Shown: positions 30,295 through 40,221 of the stretch, one piece after another
How positions within the stretch are numbered: the stretch's first letter is position 1
How the letters are laid out: the number at the start of each line of letters is the position of its first letter
DNA from: Actinomycetes bacterium
GTDB taxonomy: Bacteria; Actinomycetota; Aquicultoria; UBA3085; Oleimmundimicrobiaceae
Length of the DNA: 62,770 nucleotides
Assembly (NCBI GenBank): GCA_030614255.1
Contig: JAUWKI010000005.1
Location: 1 to 62,770 of the forward strand
Reading direction: 5' to 3'
Program-made: the position numbers and the translations under genes
Notes under the pieces: model-generated
Database searches by the model: none
Told to the model about the DNA's origin: nothing
The model's input: the letters and a program-made list of their open reading frames with translations, nothing else

Positions 30295-31579
30295 TCGTTT
30301 CCTCCACCCTGATAACATTGCAAATTTCGTTGATTACATCCAGCTCTTTTATTTGATTAAGAGCTGTTCTGAAATTTTTCTCCTTAATAAGATGCGTAAT
30401 GAGTACCAAGTCAGTGGTCAAGCCCTGTGGCCCTTTCTGAATGACGCTTGCTAAACTAACGTCATTATCGCCAAAAACTTTTGCTATTTTCGCGAGGACT
30501 CTCGGTTTATCAATAACGTTCACAAGCATGTAATATTTCGAATCGATTTCATCTATCGCTTTCAATCTCAAATTTCTAAAACAGGTACAGCCAATCTTTC
30601 CGCTTGAACCGTATCGTACATTTCGCGCAACTTCTATTATGTCGCCCACAACTGCACTGGCAGCTGGAAGACTTCCGGCGCCCTGACCGAAAAACATAAC
30701 CTCTCCTACAGAGTCTCCTTCAACAAAGATTGCATTATAAACATCATTTACTGAAGCAAGCGGGTGTCTAACCGGTATCATGGCCGGATGAACACGTACT
30801 TCCAACTCATCATTCGCTTCTTTCGCTACAGCGAGAAGCTTCACCACGTAACCCATCTCTTTGGCATGCAAAATATCTTTTGCGGTAATCTTTGAAATTC
30901 CTTCTACAGAAACGTCAGAGGATGTCACCCTGCTATTAAAGGCAATCGAAGCTAAAATCGCTATCTTTGCCGCCGCATCTCTTCCCTCAACATCAGCGCT
31001 AGAATCCTTTTCGGCATACCCTCTCTCCTGAGCTTCTTTTAGAGCTTTTCCAAAAGAACAACCCTCATCGCTCATCATGGACAAAATAAAGTTTGTTGTT
31101 CCATTTACAATACCCATAACCTTTAAGATCTTGTTGCTAGCCAAACATTCTTTTAAGGGACGGATAATAGGGATACCTCCGCCCACACTTGCCTCGAAAA
31201 AGATATCCACACCCTTCTCGTCGGCCATTTCTAAAATCTCTTTGCCGTGGCTCGCCAAAAGCTCTTTGTTCGCGGTTACAACGTGTTTCCCTCTTTTTAT
31301 TGCTTCAAGTATGAAGCTCTTTGCGGGCTCTATCCCCCCAATTACCTCAACTACTATATCGATATCAGGATCCTCGATTATAGTTTTAGCATCAGTTATC
31401 AACTCTCTACTAGCCCCAACCATATCGGCCTTTTTCGGATTTTTTTCAGCTATGGCCTTAATTACAAGGTTTGCCCCGACCTTCAACCGAAAATCCTCTC
31501 TATGAGTAGCTAGGATTTTGTAAACTCCCGAACCAACGGTTCCTAAACCAATTAGCCCAATATTTATCAAATCTTTCAC
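30287..31579 (-). CDS. hom: Homoserine dehydrogenase with C-terminal ACT domain
   Basis: Reduces aspartate semialdehyde to homoserine. The 430-residue protein has an N-terminal Rossmann motif [17 protein letters not shown], the catalytic-domain block [14 protein letters not shown], and a C-terminal ACT domain (about residues 350-425, [19 protein letters not shown]) expected to give threonine feedback control. It is a monofunctional form with no fused aspartokinase. Confidence 0.96.
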   Translation of the reverse strand: MKDLINIGLIGLGTVGSGVYKILATHREDFRLKVGANLVIKAIAEKNPKKADMVGASRELITDAKTIIEDPDIDIVVEVIGGIEPAKSFILEAIKRGKHVVTANKELLASHGKEILEMADEKGVDIFFEASVGGGIPIIRPLKECLASNKILKVMGIVNGTTNFILSMMSDEGCSFGKALKEAQERGYAEKDSSADVEGRDAAAKIAILASIAFNSRVTSSDVSVEGISKITAKDILHAKEMGYVVKLLAVAKEANDELEVRVHPAMIPVRHPLASVNDVYNAIFVEGDSVGEVMFFGQGAGSLPAASAVVGDIIEVARNVRYGSSGKIGCTCFRNLRLKAIDEIDSKYYMLVNVIDKPRVLAKIAKVFGDNDVSLASVIQKGPQGLTTDLVLITHLIKEKNFRTALNQIKELDVINEICNVIRVEETNE

Positions 31580-31962
31580 TGTTCATCTCCCCTTGCTAGT
31601 TTGCTTGTTTATTTTTACTTTACCCTTAACTATCAGTTATTAGCTGTCTTGCCCATCAGTCAGGAGTCTCTTAGTCCCGCCAGAGGCGGGTAAGCAAGAG
31701 TCGGGAGTTATCTGGTTCCTTAGTTTCTTAGTTACATGGCTACTTGGCTTCTACGTCACCATGTCGCTATGTTACTATGTCGCCAGCTCCCTATACCCTT
31801 TATCCTTCTTTTGCCATTTGCCATCAGTCCCGCCAGAGGCGGGCAGGCATCAGCCTATCAGTCAGGAGTCTCTTAGTTGGGAGTTTGTTAGCCAGATTGC
31901 TGGTTTTACTATACTCCATACTCTATACTCCATACTCTATACTCTCAACTTTTCACTTTCAA
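31580..31962. repeat. Intergenic repeat mosaic between hom and lysA
   Basis: No gene in 383 bp. It holds two copies of the CCCGCCAGAGGCGGG hairpin (31676-31690 and 31829-31843), AGTCAGGAGTCTCTTAG copies (about 31659 and 31860), TTAGCCAGATTGCTGG, and an imperfect ACTCCAT/ACTCTAT tandem tract (about 31911-31945). Open frames through this stretch follow the repeats and are not genes. Confidence 0.8.
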
Positions 31963-33267
31963 TTACTTAAGAGGTCTTTCCAAACATACTAAATCTTCGT
32001 AATTTTCACGTCTAATTATTTCGGTTGCATTTCCCTTGTTTACGAAAATTACCGCGGGACGAGGTTGCTTATTATAATTATTTGCCATCATATATCCGTA
32101 GGCACCCGTTGCAGGAGTGCACAATATGTCTCCAACCTCAACTGAAGGCAGCTTTACATCTTTTATGAGAACGTCCCCGGCCTCGCAATGTTTGCCCGCA
32201 AGGGTTACTTTGCTTACCGGTTCAAAGTTAGCTTTATTGGCTATCATTGCCTCGTAAACAGCATCGTAGAGCATTGGCCGAAGATTATCTGACATTCCTC
32301 CGTCTATCGATATATATGTTCTAATACCGGGTATCTTCTTAATCGTCCCAACTGTATACAAAGTAACTCCCGAATTTCCGACGATTGACCTACCCGGCTC
32401 AACCAAAATTTTAGGACATGGTATGCCGTGTTTTTCCGCTTCCCTCTGAACACCTCTGACTATTACTTCCGCATACTCTTTTATTGTTGAAGGCTCATCT
32501 TTTGCTTCATACTTTATTCCCAAGCCCCCACCAACATTAATCTCCGTAGCACTAAAACCAGTCTCGTCGAACACCTGTTTGGTAAAGTCCATTATTATCT
32601 CTATTGCCTTGGCGTAAGAGTGTAAAGCAAATATTTGCGAACCTATGTGTATATGGAGACCTCTTAGACATAAATTCTTATATTCCAGGGTTCTCTTTAC
32701 TGTCTCTAAAGCTATGCCATCAGCCAACCCAAACCCAAATTTGGAATCAACCTGACCGGTCTGTATATAATTATGAGTAGAAGGTTTAATGCCAGGAGTT
32801 ATTCTGAGCATAATATCGGGTTTAACTCCTTTTTCTGAAGCCATTTTATCTAACAACTCCAGCTCATTTTCGCTATCCACTACTATGCAGTCTATGCCCA
32901 TTTCGAGAGCCAGCTCTAATTCTTGGGGAGTTTTATTATTCCCGTGCATAAAAATCTTTTCAGAAGGAAAATTAGCTTTTTTTGCAATATATAGTTCTCC
33001 GCCGGAAGAAACATCCAGCAACAGCCCCTCTTCTTGAATTATTTGACACATTGCGATAGAAATAAACGCCTTGCTCGCATAAATTACCTCAGTGTTTTTA
33101 TCAAGTTTTCGAAACGAGGAGAGATATTCCCTGCACTGTTTTCTTATAGTCATCTCATCCATCACAAAAAGTGGAGTATTAAATCTCTTTGCAAGTTCGA
33201 CGGTATCGCAACCTCCAATTTCAAGATGACCACCTTCGTTGATTTGAGCAGTTAAGGGTAGAACCAT
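31963..33267 (-). CDS. lysA: Diaminopimelate decarboxylase
   Basis: Last step of lysine synthesis, decarboxylating meso-DAP. The 434-residue protein has the PLP lysine in VIYASKAF (about residue 55-60), the phosphate-binding GGGLGIKY and the active-site CEAGDVLIKD. ATG at 33265-33267 follows GGAGG with 5-nt spacing; an upstream in-frame TTG overlaps the ribosome site and is rejected. Its 3' end abuts a repeat mosaic. Confidence 0.96.
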   Translation of the reverse strand: MVLPLTAQINEGGHLEIGGCDTVELAKRFNTPLFVMDEMTIRKQCREYLSSFRKLDKNTEVIYASKAFISIAMCQIIQEEGLLLDVSSGGELYIAKKANFPSEKIFMHGNNKTPQELELALEMGIDCIVVDSENELELLDKMASEKGVKPDIMLRITPGIKPSTHNYIQTGQVDSKFGFGLADGIALETVKRTLEYKNLCLRGLHIHIGSQIFALHSYAKAIEIIMDFTKQVFDETGFSATEINVGGGLGIKYEAKDEPSTIKEYAEVIVRGVQREAEKHGIPCPKILVEPGRSIVGNSGVTLYTVGTIKKIPGIRTYISIDGGMSDNLRPMLYDAVYEAMIANKANFEPVSKVTLAGKHCEAGDVLIKDVKLPSVEVGDILCTPATGAYGYMMANNYNKQPRPAVIFVNKGNATEIIRRENYEDLVCLERPLK

Positions 33268-33356
33268 AAAATCCTCCAAAAGAAGAAAGGTTGAATAAAC
33301 TGATGCGTAACGCCAGCTTTTCCCAGTTTAACACAGGAAACATTGTTGCGTCAAAG

Positions 33357-34202
33357 CTAACTTTCCTCTCTTAAACTCCTTATTAAATTCAAATTTTGTA
33401 TGTCATCATCTTTACTTTCATGGGGAGTTTCGAGTATACAGGGCAAGTCTTTCAGCATGGGATGATTAACAATTCTTTTAAATCCCTCTAATCCGATATA
33501 ACCCTTGCCTATACCTGCGTGTCTATCTACTCGAGAACCAAGTAGCATGCGAGAATCGTTCGCATGAATTAAAAACAGTCTATCTATCCCAAGCTTCTTA
33601 TCAAATTCTCTTAAAGTATCGTTCAAACCATCTTTCGTCGATATATCATATCCCGCAGCAAACGCGTGACAAGTATCAAGGCAGATGCCAAGTTTCTCAC
33701 TCCAACCAACTTCCTTAAGAATAAAAACAAATTCTTCAAACTTGGCTCCTAAGTTATGACCAGAACCCGCAGTGTTTTCTAAAAGTATCTTCAGCTCACC
33801 ATCGATCTCCGAAATTAAAGATTTTAACGATTCGGCAACTCTCATAAGACCCTTCTCCCTGCCCACCCCTTTATGGCTTCCCGGATGAAATACAAGATAA
33901 GAAGCATTAAGTTTCTTCGCGCGCTCAATTGAGTCGAGCGTCGCTTTTACCGACTTTGAATAAATATTCGCATCTGGAGAGCCCAGATTAACGAGATAGG
34001 GCATATGGATAACAAGGGGTTCGATTCCGGCTTTCTTGCGACGAGAATTGAATTCGTAAATATCTCTATCCAAATCTTTAGAATGTTTCCAACCCCGTGG
34101 ATTTCCGGAAAATATCTGCATCGTTTCACAGCCCCTAATGAGAGCCTGTTCAACGGCTAAATATATCTTTCCCGCAATAGATACGTGGCAACCAAATTTC
34201 AT
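33357..34202 (-). CDS. nfo: Endonuclease IV (AP endonuclease)
   Basis: Zinc-dependent AP endonuclease of base-excision repair. The 281-residue TIM-barrel protein starts MKFGCHVSIAGKI and has the metal ligands in LVFHPGSHKG, LLENTAGSGHNLG, CLDTCHAFAAGYDI and LIHANDSRMLLGSRVDRH. Length is normal. Confidence 0.96.
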   Translation of the reverse strand: MKFGCHVSIAGKIYLAVEQALIRGCETMQIFSGNPRGWKHSKDLDRDIYEFNSRRKKAGIEPLVIHMPYLVNLGSPDANIYSKSVKATLDSIERAKKLNASYLVFHPGSHKGVGREKGLMRVAESLKSLISEIDGELKILLENTAGSGHNLGAKFEEFVFILKEVGWSEKLGICLDTCHAFAAGYDISTKDGLNDTLREFDKKLGIDRLFLIHANDSRMLLGSRVDRHAGIGKGYIGLEGFKRIVNHPMLKDLPCILETPHESKDDDIQNLNLIRSLREES

Positions 34203-34613
34203 ATCATCAGCCCATCAGTCGGGAGTCTGTTAGTTGAGAGTCCATAGTCAGGAGTCGGGAGTTTGTTAGCCAGATTACTGGTTTTACTATACTCTATACT
34301 CTATCAGTCGGGAGTCTGTTAGTCGGGAGTCGGGAGTTTGTTAGTTTTTTCCTTTACCCTCTCAACTTTCTATCTGCCATCTGCTGCCAGCCATCCGCCA
34401 TCCGCCATCTGCTATCAGCCCATCAGTCGGGAGTCTGTTAGCCGAGAGTCCATAGTCAGGAGTCGGGAGTTTGTTAGCCAGATTGCTGATTGGTCTGTTT
34501 TTGACCTTACCCTTTCCCCATTACTCTATACCCTTAATTTATTCCCTGCTCTATGTTTTTAGCCATCTGCCATCAGCTATCTGCTATCTGCCCCACCAGA
34601 GGCGGGCAAGCAT
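34203..34613. repeat. Intergenic repeat mosaic between nfo and argS
   Basis: No gene in 411 bp. It holds at least three AGTCGGGAGTCTGTTAG copies (about 34217, 34307, 34425); repeated GGGAGTTTGTTAGCCAGATT (about 34258 and 34464); a CTGCCATCCGCCATC-type run (about 34374-34410); a TACCCTTTCCCCATTACTCT segment (about 34508); and a degenerate CCCACCAGAGGCGGG hairpin (34592-34606). Segment 34495-34612 matches the reverse complement of about 50040-50205. Confidence 0.8.
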
Positions 34614-36278
34614 CTACATCTTCTCGGGAGCACTTATGCCTAAAAGATTTAAAACATTACACAAGACTTGGCGAACACAATCGACCAAAACGAGTCTCGC
34701 TTTGTTTAATTCTACACTTTCGGTTATAACACGACACTTAGTGTAAAAAACATGAAATGAAGAGGCTATTTCCTCGGCATATTTGGTAAGACGATAGGGG
34801 GTCATTCTTGATGCACAAATTTCTATGACTTCTTCGAGTTCCATCAACTTGCGCAACAAATCGAGTTCAGATTCTTCACATAATAAATCGAGATTGACAT
34901 CCTCAATATTCGGAAGAGAAAAACCCTTCTCTTCAGCAAATTTAAGGATGCTACAGATTCTTGCATGAGCATATTGAACATAGTAAACCGGGTTATCGCT
35001 GGATTGGCACTTGGCTAACTCAATATCAAAATCAAGGGGAGTATCCGTGCTCCTCATCAAAAAAAAGTAACGAGCTGCATCGGGGCCGACCTCCTGCAAC
35101 AATTCCTCTAGGGTAACCATTTCACCGGTTCTTTTGGACATACGAACCGGCTCACCGCCTCGCCAAAGATTGACAAGTTGCCCAATAATTATTTCAAGTT
35201 TCTCTTTCGGATAACCAAGAGCTTGGATAGCGGCCTCGACTCTTTGAACATAACCGTGGTGATCCGCTCCCCAAATGTTTATGAGCTTGTCGAAACCACG
35301 ATTCAACTTATTTTTATGATAAGCAATATCAGCGGCAAAATACGTTGGCTCTCCGCTCTCGCGTATAAGAACCCTGTCTTTATCATCTTCGAAAGCCGTT
35401 GTTCTCAGCCATACCGCTCCATCCTTATTGTAAATATAGCCACGCTCTCTTAGCTCAGATACAACATCTTCTATGGCCCCAGAGTCATGCAAGGTCGTTT
35501 CGCTAAACCATCCATCAAACTCTATTCCCATATCGAGGAGAACTTTTTTAATGTGAGCTAACACTTGACGATAAGCAATCTCTTTAAAACACTCTCCTCT
35601 CTCATCTTCAGAGAGGAGTAGATACTTATCTCTTTCTTCTTTGAGTATCTCTTGGGCAATTTCTTTTATATATTCCCCTTGATAACCATTTTCGGGAAAA
35701 ATTACATCTCTATCTAAAAGCTCAGCATACCGTGCCGCCACAGACTGACCAAATATCTTCATCTGATTGCCATAATCATTGACATAAAACTCTCGAGTAA
35801 CAATATATCCAGCCGCCGTCATAAGGTTTGCAAGAGCATCTCCTACCGCGGCCCAACGTCCATGACCGATATGCATGGGACCCACAGGATTAGCACTCAC
35901 AAATTCTATTTGGACCGTTTCGCCATGTCCAATATTAAAATGACCAAATTCCTTACCTTTTCTTTTTATCTCTTTCAAAACTTCTCTGAACCATTTATCG
36001 CTCAAGTAAAAATTGATAAATCCAGGGCCGGCTACTTCAACTTTTGAAAGAAAATGATGTTTATCGTCGATATGTTTAACAATAGAATCAGCTATTTTTC
36101 GGGGAGACATTTTAGTTTGACTGGCCAAGACCATTGCCGCGTTTGTGGCCCAGTCACCATGTGTCTTATCGTTGGGATGTTCAATTAACGGCTCAATATT
36201 AATTACAGACGGAATTTCACCAGCTTTTTTAGCACGCTCGATAGCGTCTAGGGTAAACTTTATTAATTCTTCCTTCAA
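34614..36278 (-). CDS. argS: Arginyl-tRNA synthetase
   Basis: Class I aminoacyl-tRNA synthetase, 554 residues. The N-terminal additional domain (about residues 1-100) is followed by HIGH at 136-139 (PMHIGHGR) and the KMSKS-equivalent VRMSKRTGEMV; the alpha-helical anticodon-binding domain closes the protein. The start is TTG (36276-36278). The stop falls at the very edge of the repeat mosaic. Confidence 0.97.
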   Translation of the reverse strand: MKEELIKFTLDAIERAKKAGEIPSVINIEPLIEHPNDKTHGDWATNAAMVLASQTKMSPRKIADSIVKHIDDKHHFLSKVEVAGPGFINFYLSDKWFREVLKEIKRKGKEFGHFNIGHGETVQIEFVSANPVGPMHIGHGRWAAVGDALANLMTAAGYIVTREFYVNDYGNQMKIFGQSVAARYAELLDRDVIFPENGYQGEYIKEIAQEILKEERDKYLLLSEDERGECFKEIAYRQVLAHIKKVLLDMGIEFDGWFSETTLHDSGAIEDVVSELRERGYIYNKDGAVWLRTTAFEDDKDRVLIRESGEPTYFAADIAYHKNKLNRGFDKLINIWGADHHGYVQRVEAAIQALGYPKEKLEIIIGQLVNLWRGGEPVRMSKRTGEMVTLEELLQEVGPDAARYFFLMRSTDTPLDFDIELAKCQSSDNPVYYVQYAHARICSILKFAEEKGFSLPNIEDVNLDLLCEESELDLLRKLMELEEVIEICASRMTPYRLTKYAEEIASSFHVFYTKCRVITESVELNKARLVLVDCVRQVLCNVLNLLGISAPEKM

Positions 36279-36301
36279 CTTCTGCCCCCTTCAACAAAAG
36301 A

Positions 36302-36321
36302 AGCTGGGCTTGGCCTCAGCT
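36302..36321 (-). terminator. Possible weak terminator downstream of htrA
   Basis: On the minus strand AGCTGAGGC-CAA-GCCCAGCT forms an 8-bp stem with one bulge, followed by TTCTTTTGTT. It lies in the 100-bp gap between the htrA stop and the argS start. The T tract is interrupted, so confidence is low. Confidence 0.35.
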
Positions 36322-36378
36322 CTCTGTACAAAAAAAGTCAAGACAAAACATGAGACATAAACCCTGACTCCTTCTGGT

Positions 36379-37644
36379 CTACTTAATTATCTGAGGCTTC
36401 TCTTCTAAAGTCAAACTGACCCCAGTTCTACTACCATTTCGCACATAAACAACTTCAGCCAAATCCCCAGTACTTTTACTTCGAATCTTCGCAATAAGAT
36501 CATCCATTGACTCTATAATTCCACTATCAAATTCTACGATGATATCTCCTCGCTCTATTCCTGCGCTCCATGCAGGGCTACCTTCTGCAACCTCAACAAC
36601 TATAGCCCCTTTGCTAACCGGTAAGTTTAGACTGCCGGCAATATCTTCATCAAGCGTTCTCCCCGCTATCCCAAGATAAGGATGACTAGCCCTCCCTTTT
36701 TCAATTAACTGTTCCGTAATACTCTTCGCCAAATCAATCGATATCGCAAAACCAACCCCTTGGCCTTGAGTTTCTGCAATAATAAAACTGTTTATCCCGA
36801 TAACTTGTCCATCTGAGTTCACCAATGCGCCGCCGCTATTCCCTGGATTTATCGCTGTGTCTGTTTGAATTAAATCTGTGTATGTACGAATTATGCCAAG
36901 CTGATCGGGCAAGCTAAATGTACGGTTTAAAGCGCTCACTATGCCAGCCGTAACAGAGTGCTCAAAACCAAAAGGGCTTCCAATCGCAACAACCAACTCG
37001 CCAACCTGAAGCTCCTCAACTGTTCCTAGCTCCGCAGCAGGCAAGTTATCTTTTTCTACCTTAACAACAGCTAAATCTGTATCTGGATCGGTCCCGACTA
37101 CCTTTCCTTTTACATCTTCGGTTCCTATGGTTACCCAAATCTCATCCGCACCTTGCACAACATGATTATTGGTTATGATATAGCCATCCGTAGTAAAGAT
37201 AACTCCCGAGCCAACCCCTTGTTGAGTGGTGTTACCAAAAAAGCCAGAAATAACTTTCTGAATGCGAATATTAACCACGGACGATTGTGCTTTTTTTGCA
37301 ATATCGACAACTGAACCCGGAGAAGTAGTAACTCCGCTTCTCTCCCCAGTCACCACTTCTTTTATCGCTTCTATTCGAGAAAACTCGCCCCCAAGTAATT
37401 CTTGAGGGCCTATACCAAAAATATAAAATGTAAGAAGAGCCGCCACTAGGCCACCAATCACAGCACCTATTAGAGCAATAAAAAAAGCTTGCCCCCACCT
37501 GAGATTCGTGCGTTTTATTTTAGAGGAGACCACAACTCTTTCTTTTTCGTCATCCTTGGAGCCCAAATGTTCCATACCTTGAGATTCCATTCCAGACGAA
37601 GCTGAACTTTTTTCCTTTTCGTTATCTTTAATCGAAAAAAACAT
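36379..37644 (-). CDS. htrA: HtrA/DegP-type membrane-anchored serine protease
   Basis: Envelope protein quality control. The 421-residue protein has a charged cytosolic N-terminus, one membrane helix (about 52-77), a trypsin-like domain with triad His161 (TNNHVV), Asp190 (DTDLAVV) and Ser270 (GNSGGAL), then one PDZ domain (about 325-415, GAIVVEVAEGSPAWSAG). This single-TM, single-PDZ layout is usual in Gram-positive lineages. The protease domain faces the outside. Confidence 0.95.
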   Translation of the reverse strand: MFFSIKDNEKEKSSASSGMESQGMEHLGSKDDEKERVVVSSKIKRTNLRWGQAFFIALIGAVIGGLVAALLTFYIFGIGPQELLGGEFSRIEAIKEVVTGERSGVTTSPGSVVDIAKKAQSSVVNIRIQKVISGFFGNTTQQGVGSGVIFTTDGYIITNNHVVQGADEIWVTIGTEDVKGKVVGTDPDTDLAVVKVEKDNLPAAELGTVEELQVGELVVAIGSPFGFEHSVTAGIVSALNRTFSLPDQLGIIRTYTDLIQTDTAINPGNSGGALVNSDGQVIGINSFIIAETQGQGVGFAISIDLAKSITEQLIEKGRASHPYLGIAGRTLDEDIAGSLNLPVSKGAIVVEVAEGSPAWSAGIERGDIIVEFDSGIIESMDDLIAKIRSKSTGDLAEVVYVRNGSRTGVSLTLEEKPQIIK

Positions 37645-37724
37645 TTTTGCCCCTTTTCAAGATTTATTCCCTAATCAAAAGATAACAAATTTCACAAGCA
37701 ATTTGCACAAACGTCAAACAAGTT

Positions 37725-40016
37725 TTATTGGTCACTATGGGAATCTCGCCCAACTGTTTTGAGAAAAATTAAACCGTGCAGATTTGTTAAATAAACCGAA
37801 ATCACAGCACAAACAACTAAGGAGATGAAAATACCAAAGAGCAGTTTAAGCGAACCAAAAACTAAAAAAGTGGTAGATACTAAGATTAAGCCCATGAAGA
37901 TCACATAAAAACCGACTTTTAAAAGATTGTGAAGAGAAAACCCTATACTTTTAATGATAGCTTTTGGAAAAGATGTGTTTTTAAAGACGATGAAAGCATC
38001 AGCAAAAAATGTAAGCATCGCCAATAATGTCAGAATGAGTCCCAGGAATAACGCCAAATAAGAAGACTGAACCTGAGCAAAAGCAAGACAAAAAACTGAC
38101 AGAAGCAGTAGAGTAACATGCCATCCCGAAAGTAAAACAACTCTTCCAAAAGTCTTTCTTGCTAACTTAAAGCACTCATTGGCCCCATTTGCTATCCAGG
38201 AACCAGGGTTACTCCGCTGCAAAACATAAGCAAGACCAAATGCACGCGCAAAACTGCCAGCCAACAACCCTAAAAACCACATCAACGCAACTAAAAAATA
38301 GAAGAGCCATGCCTCATAAATTGGATAAAAGTAGCCAACCAAGAGCCAAGAGATTGATAGCGCCAAACAACCAGCAGTAAAACTTACTAAAATTGATAGA
38401 TAACTCGTGAATGTGTAATTAAGAGCTCTAAAATAACTTCCCTTTCTAAAATGACTTTTTGCATCGCTTTCTGTTAAAGAAGCTATGATAAATGCCAATT
38501 TATCCTTTCCCAAAGGAATGTAAAGAAAGAATAAAAGCAAAATGGCCCAACAACAAACAACCGAGGATAAAACCATAATTGGTGCAATTGGTGTCATCAT
38601 CAAAGCACAAAAATAACCAACGATTGAAGCGGCTGGAGTATAACGTAAAACAATTTTACTCGCCTCTTTCCCGGCCCCGGAAGTCTCGGCAAAATCTATC
38701 CTATCAGTTCTGTTTTGTTCAGCAAAACGCAAGGTAAGGCCAAAAGGCCAGGTAGAAATATTGTCGATGGTCTTGTCTCCAAACTCCGAAAGCATATAAT
38801 CCGCTGTCGCAGTAATTTGTCCGATTGTTTCTTTAGCGGATACACTTCCTTTTTTACCAATTGCCCTAACCAGCACTCCTGCAGAGAGACCCCTTTTGAA
38901 CGCAAATATCTTTAAACCGGCTTCTTCCTTCTCTTTAATATCAGCACCAACGTATATCATTTCTTTAGCTAGGGTAACAGAGGTTACGTAATATCCCTCT
39001 GTGTCATAAACCCAATAACTCTCTCCTGTTCCAGCATCTAAAGCATATATCTTGCCATCATTTGAACCTATGTAGACCACGGTTCCGTCTACCAATGGAG
39101 AGCTAATAAAAAACCCCTCAACGTAAAAAAACCATTTGAGTTCGCCATCGCTAGCATCTAAAGCAAATAACTCACCATTGCTTGAGCCAATATAAACATT
39201 GTCACCAGATACAGTAGGTGAGCTGCCTGGCTCGTTTCCAATGTCATAATTCCATTTCAACTCACCATTTTTCGTGTCAAGAGCAGATATTTTTTTATCA
39301 CTTGAACCCACAAATACAGTTTCGTCAAAGACAAAGGGTGCAAAGAAAATTCCTTTATTGAGCTTGTTGAGCTTAGATGTCCATATTGGATTACCCGTAT
39401 CCCCATTTAGAGCACAAACCGTCCCATCAAATGTACCAATATAGACGGTGTTTTCAAAAACGACCGGAGGCGAAGAAACATGGGACCCATCGGGTCTATA
39501 AACCCACTCTCTCTTGCCATCTTGATTTAAAGCATGAAGGGTTCCATTGGGTGCAGTTAAATAAACCATACTATCACCGGAAAATACAGGAGAAGTATAA
39601 TAAAAAAACTTCGTAACCGGAGGATAAATTTCTCCTTCAACCTCAGTGTATAACCACTCTTTCTGTCCAGTATAGGCATTTAGAACAATGAGTCTTCCGT
39701 TATCGAGAACGATGTAAACCTTGCCTCCCTCAACGGTTACACAGCCTCCAAATTTTTCCTTAGATTCTTTTTCAATTTTATATTCCCACTTTAATTTGCC
39801 GTTTATACCATCGACAACATAGACAACCCCTTCGTCAGAATAGAAATAAACCATTTTATTGGCTGCAATAGGTGAGGAATACGTTTTTCCTGATACAGTA
39901 TATGACCATACGCTGGAAACAGGTGATTTTGGAGCAGAATAAGCAAAAGATGCACCCAAGCTTAGAAAAAGTAAAGAGATTAAAAGAATAGTGATAGCCC
40001 GTTTATTCAATTCCAC
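37725..40016 (-). CDS. Signal-peptide PQQ-type beta-propeller protein fused to a C-terminal membrane domain
   Basis: This 763-residue protein has a signal peptide (about residues 1-28, ending SFAYSA). Eight or so PQQ-like repeats follow (about 30-375), each with a VYIGSxDGxxYALDxxTG pattern such as VYIGSNDGKIYALDAGTG, forming an extracytoplasmic propeller. After a 90-residue linker (about 375-465) comes a cluster of roughly six to eight hydrophobic helices (about 470-755). The propeller-plus-multispan layout is unusual; no enzyme motif is evident, and folding or scaffold roles (as in BamB) are only analogies. Confidence 0.8.
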   Translation of the reverse strand: MELNKRAITILLISLLFLSLGASFAYSAPKSPVSSVWSYTVSGKTYSSPIAANKMVYFYSDEGVVYVVDGINGKLKWEYKIEKESKEKFGGCVTVEGGKVYIVLDNGRLIVLNAYTGQKEWLYTEVEGEIYPPVTKFFYYTSPVFSGDSMVYLTAPNGTLHALNQDGKREWVYRPDGSHVSSPPVVFENTVYIGTFDGTVCALNGDTGNPIWTSKLNKLNKGIFFAPFVFDETVFVGSSDKKISALDTKNGELKWNYDIGNEPGSSPTVSGDNVYIGSSNGELFALDASDGELKWFFYVEGFFISSPLVDGTVVYIGSNDGKIYALDAGTGESYWVYDTEGYYVTSVTLAKEMIYVGADIKEKEEAGLKIFAFKRGLSAGVLVRAIGKKGSVSAKETIGQITATADYMLSEFGDKTIDNISTWPFGLTLRFAEQNRTDRIDFAETSGAGKEASKIVLRYTPAASIVGYFCALMMTPIAPIMVLSSVVCCWAILLLFFLYIPLGKDKLAFIIASLTESDAKSHFRKGSYFRALNYTFTSYLSILVSFTAGCLALSISWLLVGYFYPIYEAWLFYFLVALMWFLGLLAGSFARAFGLAYVLQRSNPGSWIANGANECFKLARKTFGRVVLLSGWHVTLLLLSVFCLAFAQVQSSYLALFLGLILTLLAMLTFFADAFIVFKNTSFPKAIIKSIGFSLHNLLKVGFYVIFMGLILVSTTFLVFGSLKLLFGIFISLVVCAVISVYLTNLHGLIFLKTVGRDSHSDQ

Positions 40017-40036
40017 TCCTAAATTTGTATCAAGTA

Positions 40037-40071
40037 GAGCCGACGAGCGAACTTGAACCGCTGAGCTGCTC
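40037..40071 (-). pseudogene. Truncated tRNA-like remnant (D-arm fragment plus T-arm and acceptor)
   Basis: On the minus strand, GAGCAGCTCAGCGG is followed by a T loop TTCAAGT flanked by AGCGG/TCGCT arms, then CGTCGGCTC as a 3' acceptor-like strand. The anticodon arm and 5' acceptor are missing. A GC-rich palindrome copy (40077-40108) lies immediately upstream of the break, and no CCA follows. It is read as a damaged tRNA; the original identity is unclear. Confidence 0.45.
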
Positions 40072-40076
40072 CCGGC

Positions 40077-40108
40077 CGGCCTGCCTGCCGGTAGGCACGG
40101 CCTGCCTA
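40077..40108. repeat. GC-rich palindromic repeat (copy 4)
   Basis: CCTGCCTGCCGGTAGGCACGG core with flanking GGCC, adjacent to the truncated tRNA-like sequence. Confidence 0.85.
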
Positions 40109-40145
40109 TTTATCAATAAGTCTATCAAATTTCAATAGAGAAATT

Positions 40146-40221
40146 TGGAGCCGGATGCCGGATTTGAACCGGCGACCTACGCATTACGAATGCGTCGCTC
40201 TGCCTGCTGAGCTAATCCGGC
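40146..40221 (-). tRNA. tRNA-Thr (anticodon CGU)
   Basis: A 76-nt cloverleaf: acceptor GCCGGAT pairs with ATCCGGC, D arm GCTC/GAGC, anticodon stem ACGCA/TGCGT with loop TTCGTAA (anticodon CGT, reading ACG codons), and T arm GCCGG-TTCAAAT-CCGGC. The terminal CCA is encoded (40146-40148 on the plus strand as TGG). Confidence 0.95.

Noticed and set aside
31744-31992. Overlapping plus-strand frames of 69-82 codons
   Set aside because: They run through intergenic repeat modules and into the lysA end on the opposite strand; peptide composition follows the repeats.
34338-34746. Plus-strand frames in the nfo-argS gap
   Set aside because: Repeat-derived sequence and overlap with argS; no start signals.
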